Positions 18,002-27,634 of a stretch of DNA of 64,000 bases are shown in pieces. The translations under genes and the position numbers were made by a program. This DNA comes from G942493375 sp942493375. Lineage in GTDB: Bacteria > Armatimonadota > UBA5829. Where the stretch lies: positions 1,426,001 through 1,490,000 of the forward strand of contig OW818698.1 in the NCBI GenBank assembly GCA_942493375.1, written 5' to 3'. The notes under the pieces are model-generated. The model ran no database searches. It was not told the origin of the DNA and worked only from the letters and a program-made list of their open reading frames with translations. Numbering within the stretch: the first letter of the stretch is position 1; the number at the start of each line of letters is the position of its first letter.

Positions 18002-19570
18002 TCATTCATAGTTTCCGAAAAACGTCAGGTCCATTCCCAGGTTGTCCATAGATTCCATTGAATCGCCTCGTAACCTCGCTCGAATGTCCTGGTTACTGTG
18101 TCTCAAGATAAGTTCCTGAACAGGTTTATCATATTTGATCTCTATTGGTTGGGCAACTGTTGGATCAGCAAAGAACAAATATCCTCCCGTATTCAGGTAG
18201 GTGCAGTTATTCGATTGCACAGACATTTTATCACGGTTTACCCACGATGGTATTCTTACCCAGAGCGAATTTGAACTCATTGGGGTGATGCGCAGGGAAT
18301 CGTGTGTGTAGTTTGATTCTACCCGTATATCTGCATCTTCATAATCAAAAAGTAAATTGACCCACAAGCCGGTTGCTTCTTTTCGGACTATGTGGCGGTA
18401 TGCTTCACAGAGTGATCCTACCGCTCCTCCAACTATATCCATATTGAAGCACAGGTAATCCATTCCTGGATATTTATGGCCATAAGGAACAGGCAGACCC
18501 CATGCACCGAGGTGCCGATTTGCTATATCGCGGAAACCGTCAATATTATCCGGATTCGGTGGGTCCTGGATAAACGATATATCCCGCAGCTGTGAAGGCA
18601 GCAAGTGACAGCGGAGTATGCGCTCTGCATCGTGATAGTATTCAGTGAATCCCCATTTACCTAGAATAAGAGCTGTTTCCAGGACGTCCCCGGTATTGTT
18701 GGATTCTCCACGCTGCTGGTTCCCGGGGGGTATCGCACTCTCCGGTGTCCAACCGATGGCATCCCGCATCTGCCAGAGACCATTGTCAAAGAACGCCTTT
18801 ACACGCATCATTAATGCAGCATCATTCGTTAATTCTGCAAACTGGGCTAATGAAGACATCACACAGGTAATAGAATGGCCGTGCGAAGTGATGAACCGCG
18901 CCGGGTCGTATGAACCATCTGCCAGATAGAACTCATTTATCAGCTTGTCTTTGAACAACAGTGCGAGCTCCAATGCAGGTGCATAATTAGTAGCACGGTA
19001 GAACTTGACCAAGGGTCCAAGCATGCGGGCTTCACCGCTGACAAAACTCTCGCAGTCCTGATATACAATCCCAAGCTCACGAATATGCTTCAGGTCCCAT
19101 CCCGTTTCCGGATTCCACAGCTTTAAAATGGCTGTTATGCTGTTCTCTGCCAGTTCCCGGGCCTGTTGATCATTCCTGTATCTGGTCAGCGCATAAAGAG
19201 CGTGCAGGCCCTCTCGCAGGTTATGGGGACAGAAGTTTACAAGCTCCCCACCTATCGCTGTCCTGTTAAGAGGCAGTGGTAACGGGCCACTGTAGGAAAA
19301 CAACGCAGCCCGTCGATGATTCTCAATTGCAGATTCATCCAACTTGATTCCAATTGCATCCTCTGCATTAAGCAATGCATTGAGATGTCTGCCGGGGACG
19401 TGCGCCTCGCTGTGATAACCGCTGAATGTTAACTGGGGAGTCGGCCACACGCACGAGCCAAAGAATGGGATATTGTTATCATCCGCGTTGAATATATTCT
19501 GCATCGTTCGGCAACCCAGGCGGATTGCATCAGCTATATCAGTTGTGTTTACATTCTTTACCTGGCTCAT
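18002..19570 (-). CDS. Six-hairpin (GH127-like) glycosidase
   Basis: 522 residues from the ATG at 19570. I prefer this start because AAGGGG lies nine bases before it; an in-frame TTG at 19591 and an ATG at 19576 are poorer. No signal peptide. Residues about 1-400 look like an (alpha/alpha)6 barrel (NLREGLHALYALTRYRND, ALELALLFKDKLINEFYL). The C-terminal beta part contains LWVRIPSWVN, the type of motif seen in beta-L-arabinofuranosidases of GH127 and in related families. Family placement is tentative and catalytic residues are not assigned. It is 21 bases after the sialidase-like gene and belongs to the operon 21818 to 18002. Confidence 0.82.
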   Translation of the reverse strand: MSQVKNVNTTDIADAIRLGCRTMQNIFNADDNNIPFFGSCVWPTPQLTFSGYHSEAHVPGRHLNALLNAEDAIGIKLDESAIENHRRAALFSYSGPLPLPLNRTAIGGELVNFCPHNLREGLHALYALTRYRNDQQARELAENSITAILKLWNPETGWDLKHIRELGIVYQDCESFVSGEARMLGPLVKFYRATNYAPALELALLFKDKLINEFYLADGSYDPARFITSHGHSITCVMSSLAQFAELTNDAALMMRVKAFFDNGLWQMRDAIGWTPESAIPPGNQQRGESNNTGDVLETALILGKWGFTEYYHDAERILRCHLLPSQLRDISFIQDPPNPDNIDGFRDIANRHLGAWGLPVPYGHKYPGMDYLCFNMDIVGGAVGSLCEAYRHIVRKEATGLWVNLLFDYEDADIRVESNYTHDSLRITPMSSNSLWVRIPSWVNRDKMSVQSNNCTYLNTGGYLFFADPTVAQPIEIKYDKPVQELILRHSNQDIRARLRGDSMESMDNLGMDLTFFGNYE

Positions 19571-19591
19571 TTTCATTGACCCCTTATGCAA

Positions 19592-20635
19592 CTAACCCTT
19601 TAACCATTCAGTATCGAATGCTGCGAATGTGAGATTTTCGTATGGATGCTGCAATCCGCGTTCATATTGACATGCAATACGACCATCCGGCAGTATTGCA
19701 AGGCATGAGTATGCTGAGTGACCATCATACAGGCAGCGGGATACCGGCCAGGTGACGCCATTGTCGGTGCTCATTCGAATGGTCAGGCCTGTCCTGTTCT
19801 CACCAACTGGATTGGTAAAAACCAGATAACCTTCCGGAGTGCGGATTATGCTCCCCTGGCAGTTCAAATCCGGCAATTGCTGATCCGCCTGCACCTCGCT
19901 CCAGGACATACCGCCATCGTTGCTTACAGAAATGCGTCGATATGGAGTACACCGCTTCGATGTTCGGGCGTTGAGCATAATTCTGCCATCGTTGAGCTCA
20001 ACAATCTGGCATTCGTCAAAACCATCACTGGCAGTGTACCCGCCTAACCTCCATGATTCCCCGTGGTCATCCGAGTAAAAAACACTCGACCCGCAGCAGT
20101 CATCTGCACCTGCAGCTTCTGAATGATTGCATGGTATAAGCATCCTGCCTGCATTGGCACCAGTTTTTAGTTCAATCCCAACGCCAGGCCCGGCTGCATG
20201 CCAACCCCACGTTGTAAGTTTTACTTCAGCTGTGATATCCCGTGGTTTACTCCAGGTGTGTCCATCATCATTGGAAGCAGTCATATAGACATATCGGCCA
20301 TCGCAGCTGTGGAAGAAGTCGTAAGAATCAGCGCTGGGTTTGTTCCAATTCATAGCCAGCCAGATCGTGCCGGTTGAGCTGTCCTGCACAGTGCACGGGT
20401 TACCGCAGGTATTCTCTCCATCCTCCCAGATAATGGACTGCCCAGACCATGTCCGGCCATTGTCCTCAGAACGCTTGACCAGCAGATGGATGGCGCCGTG
20501 ATCTCCCGTGGAGTGCACCCTCCCCTCACAAAATGCAAGCAGCGCGCCGGATTTCGTTACCAGTAGAGAGGGAATGCGATATGTATGGTAACCATCCGTT
20601 CCACTTATGAAGATGTCCTTCTGTTCAAAATCCAT
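19592..20635 (-). CDS. Sialidase-like propeller, five Asp-boxes (start moved)
   Basis: 347 residues from the ATG at 20635. A longer frame to 20728 would only translate the end of the neighbour in another frame, while the ATG at 20635 is one base after that neighbour's stop and has GGAGG six bases upstream. No signal peptide. YRIP at about residue 16 stands for the FRIP motif of the first blade. Asp-boxes follow: SEDNGRTW, SNDDGHTW, SDDHGESW, SNDGGMSW, STDNGVTW. GPGVGI matches a conserved sialidase segment. Likely an exo-sialidase or related 2-keto-acid glycosidase; the full Arg triad was not traced. It is the second gene of a three-gene operon. Confidence 0.87.
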   Translation of the reverse strand: MDFEQKDIFISGTDGYHTYRIPSLLVTKSGALLAFCEGRVHSTGDHGAIHLLVKRSEDNGRTWSGQSIIWEDGENTCGNPCTVQDSSTGTIWLAMNWNKPSADSYDFFHSCDGRYVYMTASNDDGHTWSKPRDITAEVKLTTWGWHAAGPGVGIELKTGANAGRMLIPCNHSEAAGADDCCGSSVFYSDDHGESWRLGGYTASDGFDECQIVELNDGRIMLNARTSKRCTPYRRISVSNDGGMSWSEVQADQQLPDLNCQGSIIRTPEGYLVFTNPVGENRTGLTIRMSTDNGVTWPVSRCLYDGHSAYSCLAILPDGRIACQYERGLQHPYENLTFAAFDTEWLKG

Positions 20636-20636
20636 A

Positions 20637-21818
20637 TTATGCCTCCAGGGTGATTCGCAGCGCCCAGACACTGTTGGTCTCTTCTGATTCGTCCGGGATA
20701 GGATGCCAGCCGTATGCCAGCCTGTCATAAATAAGCAGCAAATGATTATCGTCCAGTCTCATCAGTTCAGTGTAACTCGAGGTAAACCCGCTCAGTCCCT
20801 GCTGGATCATTTCATCCCTGTCATTCCAGGCTTTTGTTGAGTCCGGGTTGATGGTGTCGTGCGGTTTGCAGGCATTGTGATGAGTGACGATATCGATTCC
20901 CTGCCAGTCTAGTCCCACTCCATCATTATTGAACCATACAGAGATTCCCGGACGACCGCCGGAGAGTGCAATTATATTATTCGGCATAACTTCCAGGCTG
21001 GGTTCTACGGACATGGCGGACGTGTAGCTTGGCTGTGTCCATGTGTGTCCGTCATCTTCGCTGTAAGTCCGGGCATAAGGCACGAATGAAGCCAGCCGGA
21101 ACAGACACATCAACCTGCCATCCGAAAGCCTACATATAGCAGACTCACAGGGACCTTCTATCCCTTCTAAAGGGCAATCAGCTCCGGCAACTATGGACCG
21201 GACTTTCCAGGCAAAACCGTCAGCAGACTCAACGAACACCAGCGAATATCGTTCATCACCCTCAAAATGTCCATATAGGGTAGTCAGGTATTCGTCATTC
21301 TTCCCTTTGGCAACCTGACCATTAAACACAAACCCGGCTGTAGCGAGTTCAGGACCCATTGTTTGCAGAGGTCGGGGCCAGCCAGTTACTGTAACTCCGG
21401 ATAAACTTACCGTCAATTCACCCTTTGGAGAGATTATATTGCAGGGGGCGCCGATAACTCCTTCACCCCTTGGTCGCAGATAGTATGGAATCACCATCGC
21501 ACTGCCATCCGGAAGGATCAGATAATTCAGTCCTGCATCGCCGATAACCCGAGGCTCATCCCACGTCAGACCGCCATCTTTGGAACGGGAAAGGTAGCAG
21601 AATGAATCTGAAATATGCATATCGGCATAGGCGTTCATAAGAGCCCAGAGGGTGCCATTCGGCTGGCGGATCAGAGAAGGGAACCAGCAATACCACCGGC
21701 TCCGTTTTACCAGAACAGGCTCGGACAGCGTCACTTTAAGACCGTTTAACTGAATCGGAGAACGGTCGATCCACTGAGTTGGATTCAAATCTGAGGTTTG
21801 CGCATTGCTCTGTTGCAT
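20637..21818 (-). CDS. Sialidase-like propeller, BNR type
   Basis: 393 residues from the ATG at 21818, chosen because GAGG lies nine bases upstream; an in-frame GTG at 21833 lies over that site. No signal peptide. Blades contain SKDGGLTWDEP and SEDDGHTWTQP, that is at least two clear Asp-boxes, plus LIRQPNGTLWALMNAYAD. It is more diverged than the gene that follows. The BNR fold is clear, but sialidase activity is not shown because no FRIP motif is evident. Its stop is followed one base later by the start of the next sialidase-like gene, so the two are translated together. Confidence 0.84.
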   Translation of the reverse strand: MQQSNAQTSDLNPTQWIDRSPIQLNGLKVTLSEPVLVKRSRWYCWFPSLIRQPNGTLWALMNAYADMHISDSFCYLSRSKDGGLTWDEPRVIGDAGLNYLILPDGSAMVIPYYLRPRGEGVIGAPCNIISPKGELTVSLSGVTVTGWPRPLQTMGPELATAGFVFNGQVAKGKNDEYLTTLYGHFEGDERYSLVFVESADGFAWKVRSIVAGADCPLEGIEGPCESAICRLSDGRLMCLFRLASFVPYARTYSEDDGHTWTQPSYTSAMSVEPSLEVMPNNIIALSGGRPGISVWFNNDGVGLDWQGIDIVTHHNACKPHDTINPDSTKAWNDRDEMIQQGLSGFTSSYTELMRLDDNHLLLIYDRLAYGWHPIPDESEETNSVWALRITLEA

Positions 21819-21833
21819 AATTTTGATCCTCAC

Positions 21834-22003
21834 TGACAGCTATCCCGCTTTATTAACCAAGCTTTGCTTTCGACCGGTAGTTGGGGCGAAAGCGAGTCAA
21901 TCATGAATAATGCGGGCTATTGGAAATAATTGCTGGTTTTCTTGCTGTATTCATTCTGTAGCTCCTATCCATTCTCCTGCATATATGGAGCAAAGGATAG
22001 CGA
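21834..22003. other. Spacer with two hairpins, no gene
   Basis: 170 bases between the EamA gene and the sialidase operon, all minus strand. GCTTTCG at 21866-21872 pairs with 21887-21893 (loop 14). CTATCC 21965-21970 and CTCC 21974-21977 pair with GGAG 21987-21990 and GGATAG 21995-22000, just past the stop of the transporter gene. Neither has a T tract, so a terminator here is only possible. Confidence 0.35.
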
Positions 22004-23089
22004 TTACGAATGATCGTGTCTGTGATGCATATCCGGTGAATGACGGTGATCGTGGAGAACATCATCGTGAAGATGCATATGTGAATGTGGCTGCTCAGGA
22101 TCGGACTCTGAGTGTAGGTGTTGATGATGTGCATCGTCATGTGTGTGGCGGTGTTCGTGGGTGATTGCAGAGTGCACATGCTTGTGTGAATGTTTCTCAC
22201 CCAGCAAAATAGCCGCACCAGCTATCATCAAAGGCAGCGCTAATATGAAACGCAGGTCGGGAATACTCTTGAACACAAAGAATGACAGAATAGCGCCAAC
22301 AAACGGTCCCGTGCCAAACAAAGTACTCGCCCGTGCAGCCCCTAATCCACGCATCGCTAGAATGAACAACACAATGCTCAGCCCGTAGGTAAAGTAACCG
22401 ACGACCATAGTCGTGATTATAATCCCGGGAGAGGGAATATCATTCCGCAATACCAGTGCCAGGATGACAGAAAATGTACCGGCGCCTAATGATTTGATCG
22501 TGACGATCGTTAGTGGATCCTTAGCAGAAATAGTGCTGGTGATATTGTTATCAACTCCCCAGAGAACACACGCTGCAAGTATTCCTAATGCACCTATGGA
22601 TATTCCCCAGGCAGCGTTTGGATCAACCGACAGGATGGCACCGGCAACCGTAATACATATAATGGCTATCCATACCTGTCGTCCAATTGCTTCCTTGAAC
22701 ACTACTCCTGCAATGAATGCAGTCGAGACTGCCTCAAAATTGAGAAGCAATGAAGCCGTAGCTGCCGGAGTATGTTTTAGACCCAGCATCAATACAATAG
22801 GTGCAGCGACTCCACCTGTCACCATTGCGCCGATCACACGCAAAACATCGGATTTACCCAGACGCGCTTCAGTGTGGGAGTTTTCACTCCGAAGATGCAG
22901 AACATATCTGGTCGGCAGTAAACCTATACCACTACCAAGGTAGAGCAGTCCTGCCAGAAAAACTGGTTGAATTTGTCCCAATAACAGCTTAGTTAATGGA
23001 GCACTTGCCCCAAAAAGCACCGCTGCTGCTATCGCCTGGACCTCAGGTTTTTGCTCTCTGAACCATCTCACTTCAATTGGCCGCTCCAC
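22004..23089 (-). CDS. EamA (DMT) transporter with histidine-rich tail
   Basis: 361 residues. Residues about 15-295 are a ten-helix EamA/drug-metabolite transporter pair of repeats (VLFGASAPLTKLLLG opens repeat 1; AACVLWGVDNNITSTIS opens repeat 2). The last 62 residues (300-361) contain 23 His with Asp and Glu and would lie in the cytoplasm or at the membrane face. That tail suggests binding of Zn, Ni or Co and so a metal-exporter or metal-sensing role, unlike most EamA proteins. The start is uncertain: a GTG at 23089 overlaps the URO-D gene by 17 bases, while a GTG at 23071 just behind that gene's TGA is equally good. Coupled to the URO-D paralogue upstream. Confidence 0.85.
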   Translation of the reverse strand: MERPIEVRWFREQKPEVQAIAAAVLFGASAPLTKLLLGQIQPVFLAGLLYLGSGIGLLPTRYVLHLRSENSHTEARLGKSDVLRVIGAMVTGGVAAPIVLMLGLKHTPAATASLLLNFEAVSTAFIAGVVFKEAIGRQVWIAIICITVAGAILSVDPNAAWGISIGALGILAACVLWGVDNNITSTISAKDPLTIVTIKSLGAGTFSVILALVLRNDIPSPGIIITTMVVGYFTYGLSIVLFILAMRGLGAARASTLFGTGPFVGAILSFFVFKSIPDLRFILALPLMIAGAAILLGEKHSHKHVHSAITHEHRHTHDDAHHQHLHSESDPEQPHSHMHLHDDVLHDHRHSPDMHHRHDHS

Positions 23090-24176
23090 GCGGCGTAGTT
23101 CCGAGTGTGCGGAACAGTCTGTACATCTCTGTTATATTATGTTTTGGGACATCATCCATCATTGCGCTGGCGGTTGCAAGACACAGACCCGGATGCGGCC
23201 ACTCGTCCAGCACCCGTTGGACTTCGCACTGAATGTCTTCAAAAGTGCCGTTTCGCACGACATCTATAGCAGAGACCGAACCCCATAGAATCAAGGGATC
23301 ACCGTCACGGGTCCGGAGTGTGGCAACATCAGTAATATGTGTCCCGCACTCTTCTTGAAATCCCTGGAATCCGGCGATACCGATATCAATCAGAGGTTCC
23401 AACATGTCGTTCATGTTGCCATCACTGTGCCAAATGAGCTTGAAACCGGCTTTAACCAGCGGTTCTATTGCATTGTCCAGATGTTGGAAATATAGGTAAT
23501 CCATAGCTTGAGGAGAGATCATATTGCCTGTCTGAGTAGTCATATCTGTGCCAAGATAACCGATGCGCGGCCAGTCCAGCCGCTTTGCAGCTTCAACTAC
23601 ACACTCATTGTGCCAGCGTGCATACTTCCCGCCAGCCTTCCAGTAACGTTCCATTACATCGGGATATATTGCCACAGCCATGAAGAAGCCTTCATAGCCA
23701 TATGTGTCATATGGGAAGTGAATAATCGCTGGGCCGTGCGCATCCATTCCGAATATCCACACACAGTCATCCCCAAGATGCTGCTGCGTGACTATCTGGT
23801 AATCACAGATTTGCTGGATGTGGGCTTCCCTTCGAGATTGTAGATTCTCCAACTCACGCTCAATGGCATCGCTTTGTTTTTCAAGATCAGACGCTACGGA
23901 GTCAGGATCTGTCCAGTCCTTCTCCTCACCGGATGCCCACGAGCGGTCGCTTTCCTCACGCGGCGGAAATGCCAGTTGCTCACAGAAATCCACTCCGAGT
24001 ATCTTGAAAGCCATCGCATGCGCTTTGATCTGATCTGCCCAGTAATCTTCCTTACTAAGACCTGTCAGATGCTGAACATAACCGGCTGTCAGCCCATTCA
24101 TCATAATAGGCAACCGATCGGTCGGCTCAAAATCCATAGCTCTCAAAAAACGTTCCCGCGGACTCATCTCTCGCAT
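23073..24176 (-). CDS. URO-D fold protein, HSDG type
   Basis: 367 residues from the ATG at 24176 (GAGG six bases upstream; an in-frame TTG at 24188 has no site). The opening MSPRERFLRAMDFEPTDRLP is typical of the family. In the signature position where methyltransferase members have His-x-Cys, this protein has H250-S-D252-G, so a thiolate-bound zinc is unlikely. It therefore may be a divergent decarboxylase or lyase, or a metal enzyme using carboxylate. It is the first gene of a pair with the His-tailed EamA transporter, which overlaps it. Confidence 0.85.
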   Translation of the reverse strand: MREMSPRERFLRAMDFEPTDRLPIMMNGLTAGYVQHLTGLSKEDYWADQIKAHAMAFKILGVDFCEQLAFPPREESDRSWASGEEKDWTDPDSVASDLEKQSDAIERELENLQSRREAHIQQICDYQIVTQQHLGDDCVWIFGMDAHGPAIIHFPYDTYGYEGFFMAVAIYPDVMERYWKAGGKYARWHNECVVEAAKRLDWPRIGYLGTDMTTQTGNMISPQAMDYLYFQHLDNAIEPLVKAGFKLIWHSDGNMNDMLEPLIDIGIAGFQGFQEECGTHITDVATLRTRDGDPLILWGSVSAIDVVRNGTFEDIQCEVQRVLDEWPHPGLCLATASAMMDDVPKHNITEMYRLFRTLGTTPRGAAN

Positions 24177-24188
24177 CAAATACCTCAA

Positions 24189-24365
24189 AGAATGGCATGT
24201 GTTATTAGGTGATTCTGTATATCACCTATAATCTCCTGCTTGCAGATAGACTTCAGGCGTTAGGCTTTAGACTTTAGGAAGGGAATTGTATTCGCCGGAC
24301 TTATTGACAATCGCCTGGATGCAGTGGAGAATGGAATGTCAGTTTATAGTATATTCGAGGCAATA
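24189..24365. other. Divergent intergenic region between opposite-strand genes
   Basis: 177 bases between the leftward URO-D gene and the rightward secreted gene; it must hold both promoters. It contains two partial repeats of the type TTAGGCTTTAGACTTTAGGA. A candidate rightward promoter is listed separately. No coding frame is seen. Confidence 0.5.
24304..24332 (+). promoter_or_regulatory. Weak candidate promoter for the plus-strand block
   Basis: TTGACA at 24304-24309, 17 bases, then GAGAAT at 24327-24332 (four of six to TATAAT). This would give a leader of roughly 27 bases before the ATG at 24366, which has its own GAGG. The -35 is perfect but the -10 is poor, so confidence is low. Confidence 0.28.
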
Positions 24366-27194
24366 ATGAGGATCTTTAGCTTCATCATATTAGGAACTAT
24401 ATTCCTGGTACAATGCGCATCCTGCTCCGCATCTCCTGTCGATACTGCACATTGGGTAGTCAACGGACCGGGGACACTCGTCTGCACGGAGCAAACTGAT
24501 GAATCCCTCAATATACCTTCGCACAAGATCACATTTCGACCGGATGACAGCCATCCTGATGCTTACTGGTGTAATGTCAGCGTGGATTTCTCGCCCCCCC
24601 TTAATGCGAATACGCTGGAGCTACTGATCCGGGCATCAAGTCCGCGGGTACTTACAATTAAGGTCGTTGACTCTGCGAACTGTGCTGCATACTATAGTTT
24701 CAATGCCTCAGATGGTTGGGCCCGGATCAAAGCCCACACGGAAAAATGTGATGCATTTGAAGCTGGCAGCAAGCTTCGTGATATTGCAAGCGTTCAGTTC
24801 ATCTTTAATAACTCTCAGTTCGAACCGAACACAGAGTTCTCTGTGTATGTTGCAGACCTGCAGATCACCAGCACGGCACCTCCAAAACCGAAACCCTTTC
24901 TGAATCCGAACTGGATGCCCGCCAAAATTCCTGCTCCAGTGAAAGGGTATCGAATCGAGACCTGCATCTGGAATACCTGGGACAACGACAATGGCTGGGG
25001 TAAAGGTGATGCAGAGTTCAACGGTTACGACAAACCTGAAGGCATCCGCGTTGCAAAAGACGTGATGAGTCACCTTGCCGATATCTATCACAACATAGCA
25101 ATCGATATGCCGTATGTAAGTGATGTGTGGGGCAAGAGTATGTGCGCTTACCTGCAGTCACTCGGTGGGATTCCGTTCGCTGAAGGGCACAATGCTATGC
25201 CGCAGGAATGGCTCACCGAACACAACGCATTCGCGCTGAATATCCATGGACAGAATGTTTTCCAGACCCAGATTCCCGATTCCTCAATGGCTCATGACAT
25301 GACCAATCCCATTGTGCTTGAGGCACTGCAGGAACGCATTCTGGCATCCGCACACGCAGGCGCTAAAGCGTGGCGGACAGTCGATTATGTCTGGCCCTGG
25401 TATGGAGGAGCTGTGTGGGGATATTCGGATTCTGCAATCAAACGCTGGCGGGAAAACTTGAATAGTACCGATGCCGGCATAGAGATAATCGATGGTAAGA
25501 AGACCCGCACGGCCCATTTCATGGAGTATTTTGAGTCATACCACGGTTACAGACCAAAGCTTGCCGAACTCGGTCTGAACTCCTGGAACGATTATTTCCC
25601 TCCAAAAGCAGATGCCAAAGAGTCTCCGGAGCTGGAGAACAACCGCAAGGTATTCGCGCTCCTCTTCCACTATGAATGGGTGAAGTTTATCAATGAGGCT
25701 GCACGTCCATCTGCTCCGCTGGGTCTGCTTGCTCAGCCTATCTGCAATCCTGAGTTTTTCGACAACGGGACCGACCTCTACTGGCTGCTCAGATGTGCAT
25801 ATGTCAGAGGTTTTGCTGCCGAATGGTGGGGACAGGCAGATGTTATACTGCCGAACTACTACAATGGACGCTACTATGACAACATTGCCCGTGCCAACAG
25901 CAAAGAACTGGTAAACCTGGGAGAGTCCTCCGCTGCTGGAGGAAGTCCGTTCTGGGGTAAATCTGGCAGACCTCACTACTGGGACAACATGGCAAACTAC
26001 CTGATCAATTACAGCCAGGCAGCATCAGTCGATTTCAAAGCCAAACACGACCAGTATTGGGGGAGTTCATGGAAGAAGATGTCCAACCCCAAAGGCCGAG
26101 AGTACCAGTCATTCACCGCGTTTCGCAGTGCATGGAGTGGATTCTTGCAGTGCAGGAATGATCGAGCACTAAAGCCTAAGACAGATCTTCTGGCGATTGG
26201 TATGAGGACTGTGAGCCGTGCGACCGATAGCTTCGACAGGGGTATGTCCAACCAGGAATATAACCTTGCCCGGTATCTCTACCCACTGAACTATCTGCAC
26301 GATGGAGCAGCGTTCCCGACGGATGGTTCAGTCAAACTGGATAACTATCGGACAATACTCTATTCCCCATTCGAACCACCGCAGGGGTTTGCAGCAAAAC
26401 TCGCATCTTGGCTAAGCTCCAAAAGCGGTAGAATACTGATCACTCACAGTTTTGTCCCGTCGAGGTTCAGCGCACCCGCTCCGGCGCCCCAGGGCGCATC
26501 CAGTTCAGTTCAGTCGGGTAGTCAGGAGAGATTGCTTGGCTTTCGGAGTATCGTACACAGCAATATAACAACGGGAATACTAAGAGCGACAGATAAAGCG
26601 ATGGCCCATTCCCTCAAGAACTATATTGGTAAGGAGATCAGACTTTCTCACGGCTTGTATGAGACACCTGGCGGTAAAGTGCTGGCATATTTGGGTGACA
26701 AACCTCTTATTTCAGAAAGGAAATGTGGAAAAGGTAGAGTCATATATCTTCACTTCCTCCCTCTGGAAAAGGCCGGAAATAACTCCAATGTCAGTATGCA
26801 GATCATCGACCAGTCCATCCAGTCATCAGCATTTGAGCGGGCTATTATTGACGGCGTGCTCCAGTACGCCGGATATAAACCCTCTTCCATTACCCCCGAA
26901 GGCAGCTATGCCCTTGCCTTCAACCTACCAAAAAACCGCAAAGCATTCATCACCTACAACTCCAACGCCCGCCTGGATATGGAATGGGGAGGTGAAATCT
27001 TCAACGTATTCCAAGCCCAGGACCACCAAACCAGAGGCACAGTCCGCTTGCTGGCAGGAAAACCCTTAACCAGGTTCAAAGTGACAGATATGATCACCGG
27101 CGCTAAATCCAAGGTCATGAGCGACGCATCAGGTTACATACCAGTCAGCATCGCAAATTGGAATATGCGGGGAGTGTATGTTGATGGACAATAA
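24366..27194 (+). CDS. Secreted glycosidase-like protein, family not recognised
   Basis: 942 residues from the ATG at 24366, supported by GAGG six bases upstream and by the signal peptide that then begins at once (MRIFSFIILGTIFLVQCASC). Residues about 25-180 look like a carbohydrate-binding beta-sandwich (LELLIRASSPRVLTIKVVD). A TIM-barrel-like part runs about 190-640 (RTVDYVWPWYGGAVWGYS, FALLFHYEWVKFINEA). Residues about 650-840 resemble a GATase-like domain as in GH42 (NYRTILYSPFEPPQGF, GRILITHSFVPSRF, GKGRVIYLHFLP). A beta domain ends it. The order matches the GH42-like proteins here, but I cannot give it a CAZy family. First gene of the plus-strand block. Confidence 0.82.
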   Translation: MRIFSFIILGTIFLVQCASCSASPVDTAHWVVNGPGTLVCTEQTDESLNIPSHKITFRPDDSHPDAYWCNVSVDFSPPLNANTLELLIRASSPRVLTIKVVDSANCAAYYSFNASDGWARIKAHTEKCDAFEAGSKLRDIASVQFIFNNSQFEPNTEFSVYVADLQITSTAPPKPKPFLNPNWMPAKIPAPVKGYRIETCIWNTWDNDNGWGKGDAEFNGYDKPEGIRVAKDVMSHLADIYHNIAIDMPYVSDVWGKSMCAYLQSLGGIPFAEGHNAMPQEWLTEHNAFALNIHGQNVFQTQIPDSSMAHDMTNPIVLEALQERILASAHAGAKAWRTVDYVWPWYGGAVWGYSDSAIKRWRENLNSTDAGIEIIDGKKTRTAHFMEYFESYHGYRPKLAELGLNSWNDYFPPKADAKESPELENNRKVFALLFHYEWVKFINEAARPSAPLGLLAQPICNPEFFDNGTDLYWLLRCAYVRGFAAEWWGQADVILPNYYNGRYYDNIARANSKELVNLGESSAAGGSPFWGKSGRPHYWDNMANYLINYSQAASVDFKAKHDQYWGSSWKKMSNPKGREYQSFTAFRSAWSGFLQCRNDRALKPKTDLLAIGMRTVSRATDSFDRGMSNQEYNLARYLYPLNYLHDGAAFPTDGSVKLDNYRTILYSPFEPPQGFAAKLASWLSSKSGRILITHSFVPSRFSAPAPAPQGASSSVQSGSQERLLGFRSIVHSNITTGILRATDKAMAHSLKNYIGKEIRLSHGLYETPGGKVLAYLGDKPLISERKCGKGRVIYLHFLPLEKAGNNSNVSMQIIDQSIQSSAFERAIIDGVLQYAGYKPSSITPEGSYALAFNLPKNRKAFITYNSNARLDMEWGGEIFNVFQAQDHQTRGTVRLLAGKPLTRFKVTDMITGAKSKVMSDASGYIPVSIANWNMRGVYVDGQ

Positions 27195-27634
27195 AGAATA
27201 AGGGGGACACAGGCTTTTTCACACACAGAGCACGCCTACTGCACCTTAAGACTTTGTCGCAATAATATTATGAAAATATACCGCGAAAACTGATACAGAA
27301 TTTCGTGTTCCCGTCGTCTTATAATCATGAGAGTACTTTTTCGTGGAATTTCCGACAGGCAAGCAGATTTTTCACCATGGTCAGGATGACAGGCTTCTGA
27401 CTTCTGTCTACTGTCTTCTGACTTCCTGTGCAATGACCTGTGGGAAAAGTTAAAATCTTTTTCTTGCTAAGCATTGCAAAAACGAACTCTCCCACGCTCA
27501 ATTCGTTAAAATCTGAGCTCAATTCGTTCTATGAGAAACTGGATAGAAAATCCGAAACGAACTCATTTACTCTGGTAGCTATGGACATGCAGTAATATCC
27601 ACACTCAGCCGCTGATCACACGCGGGCTGGAACC
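27195..27634. other. 440-base spacer upstream of recQ with several short direct repeats
   Basis: No supported gene. CTTCTGACTTC occurs at 27394-27404 and 27415-27425 (period 21). GCTCAATTCGTT occurs at 27496-27507 and 27517-27528 (again period 21). AACGAACTC occurs in the same stretch at 27481 and about 27555. A CGCGAAAA word (27282) resembles the repeats at 50461 and 61880. The AACGAA/TTCGTT half-sites lie 80-150 bases before recQ and may be an operator; no convincing -35/-10 pair was found. Confidence 0.45.

Noticed and set aside
20635..20728. Longer N-terminus of the sialidase-like protein
   Set aside because: Those codons overlap the end of the preceding gene, while the ATG at 20635 has a strong GGAGG and follows the stop by one base.
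27394..27528. Possible CRISPR-like array because of two 21-base periods
   Set aside because: Only two copies of each short word, with no spacers of constant length and no cas genes.
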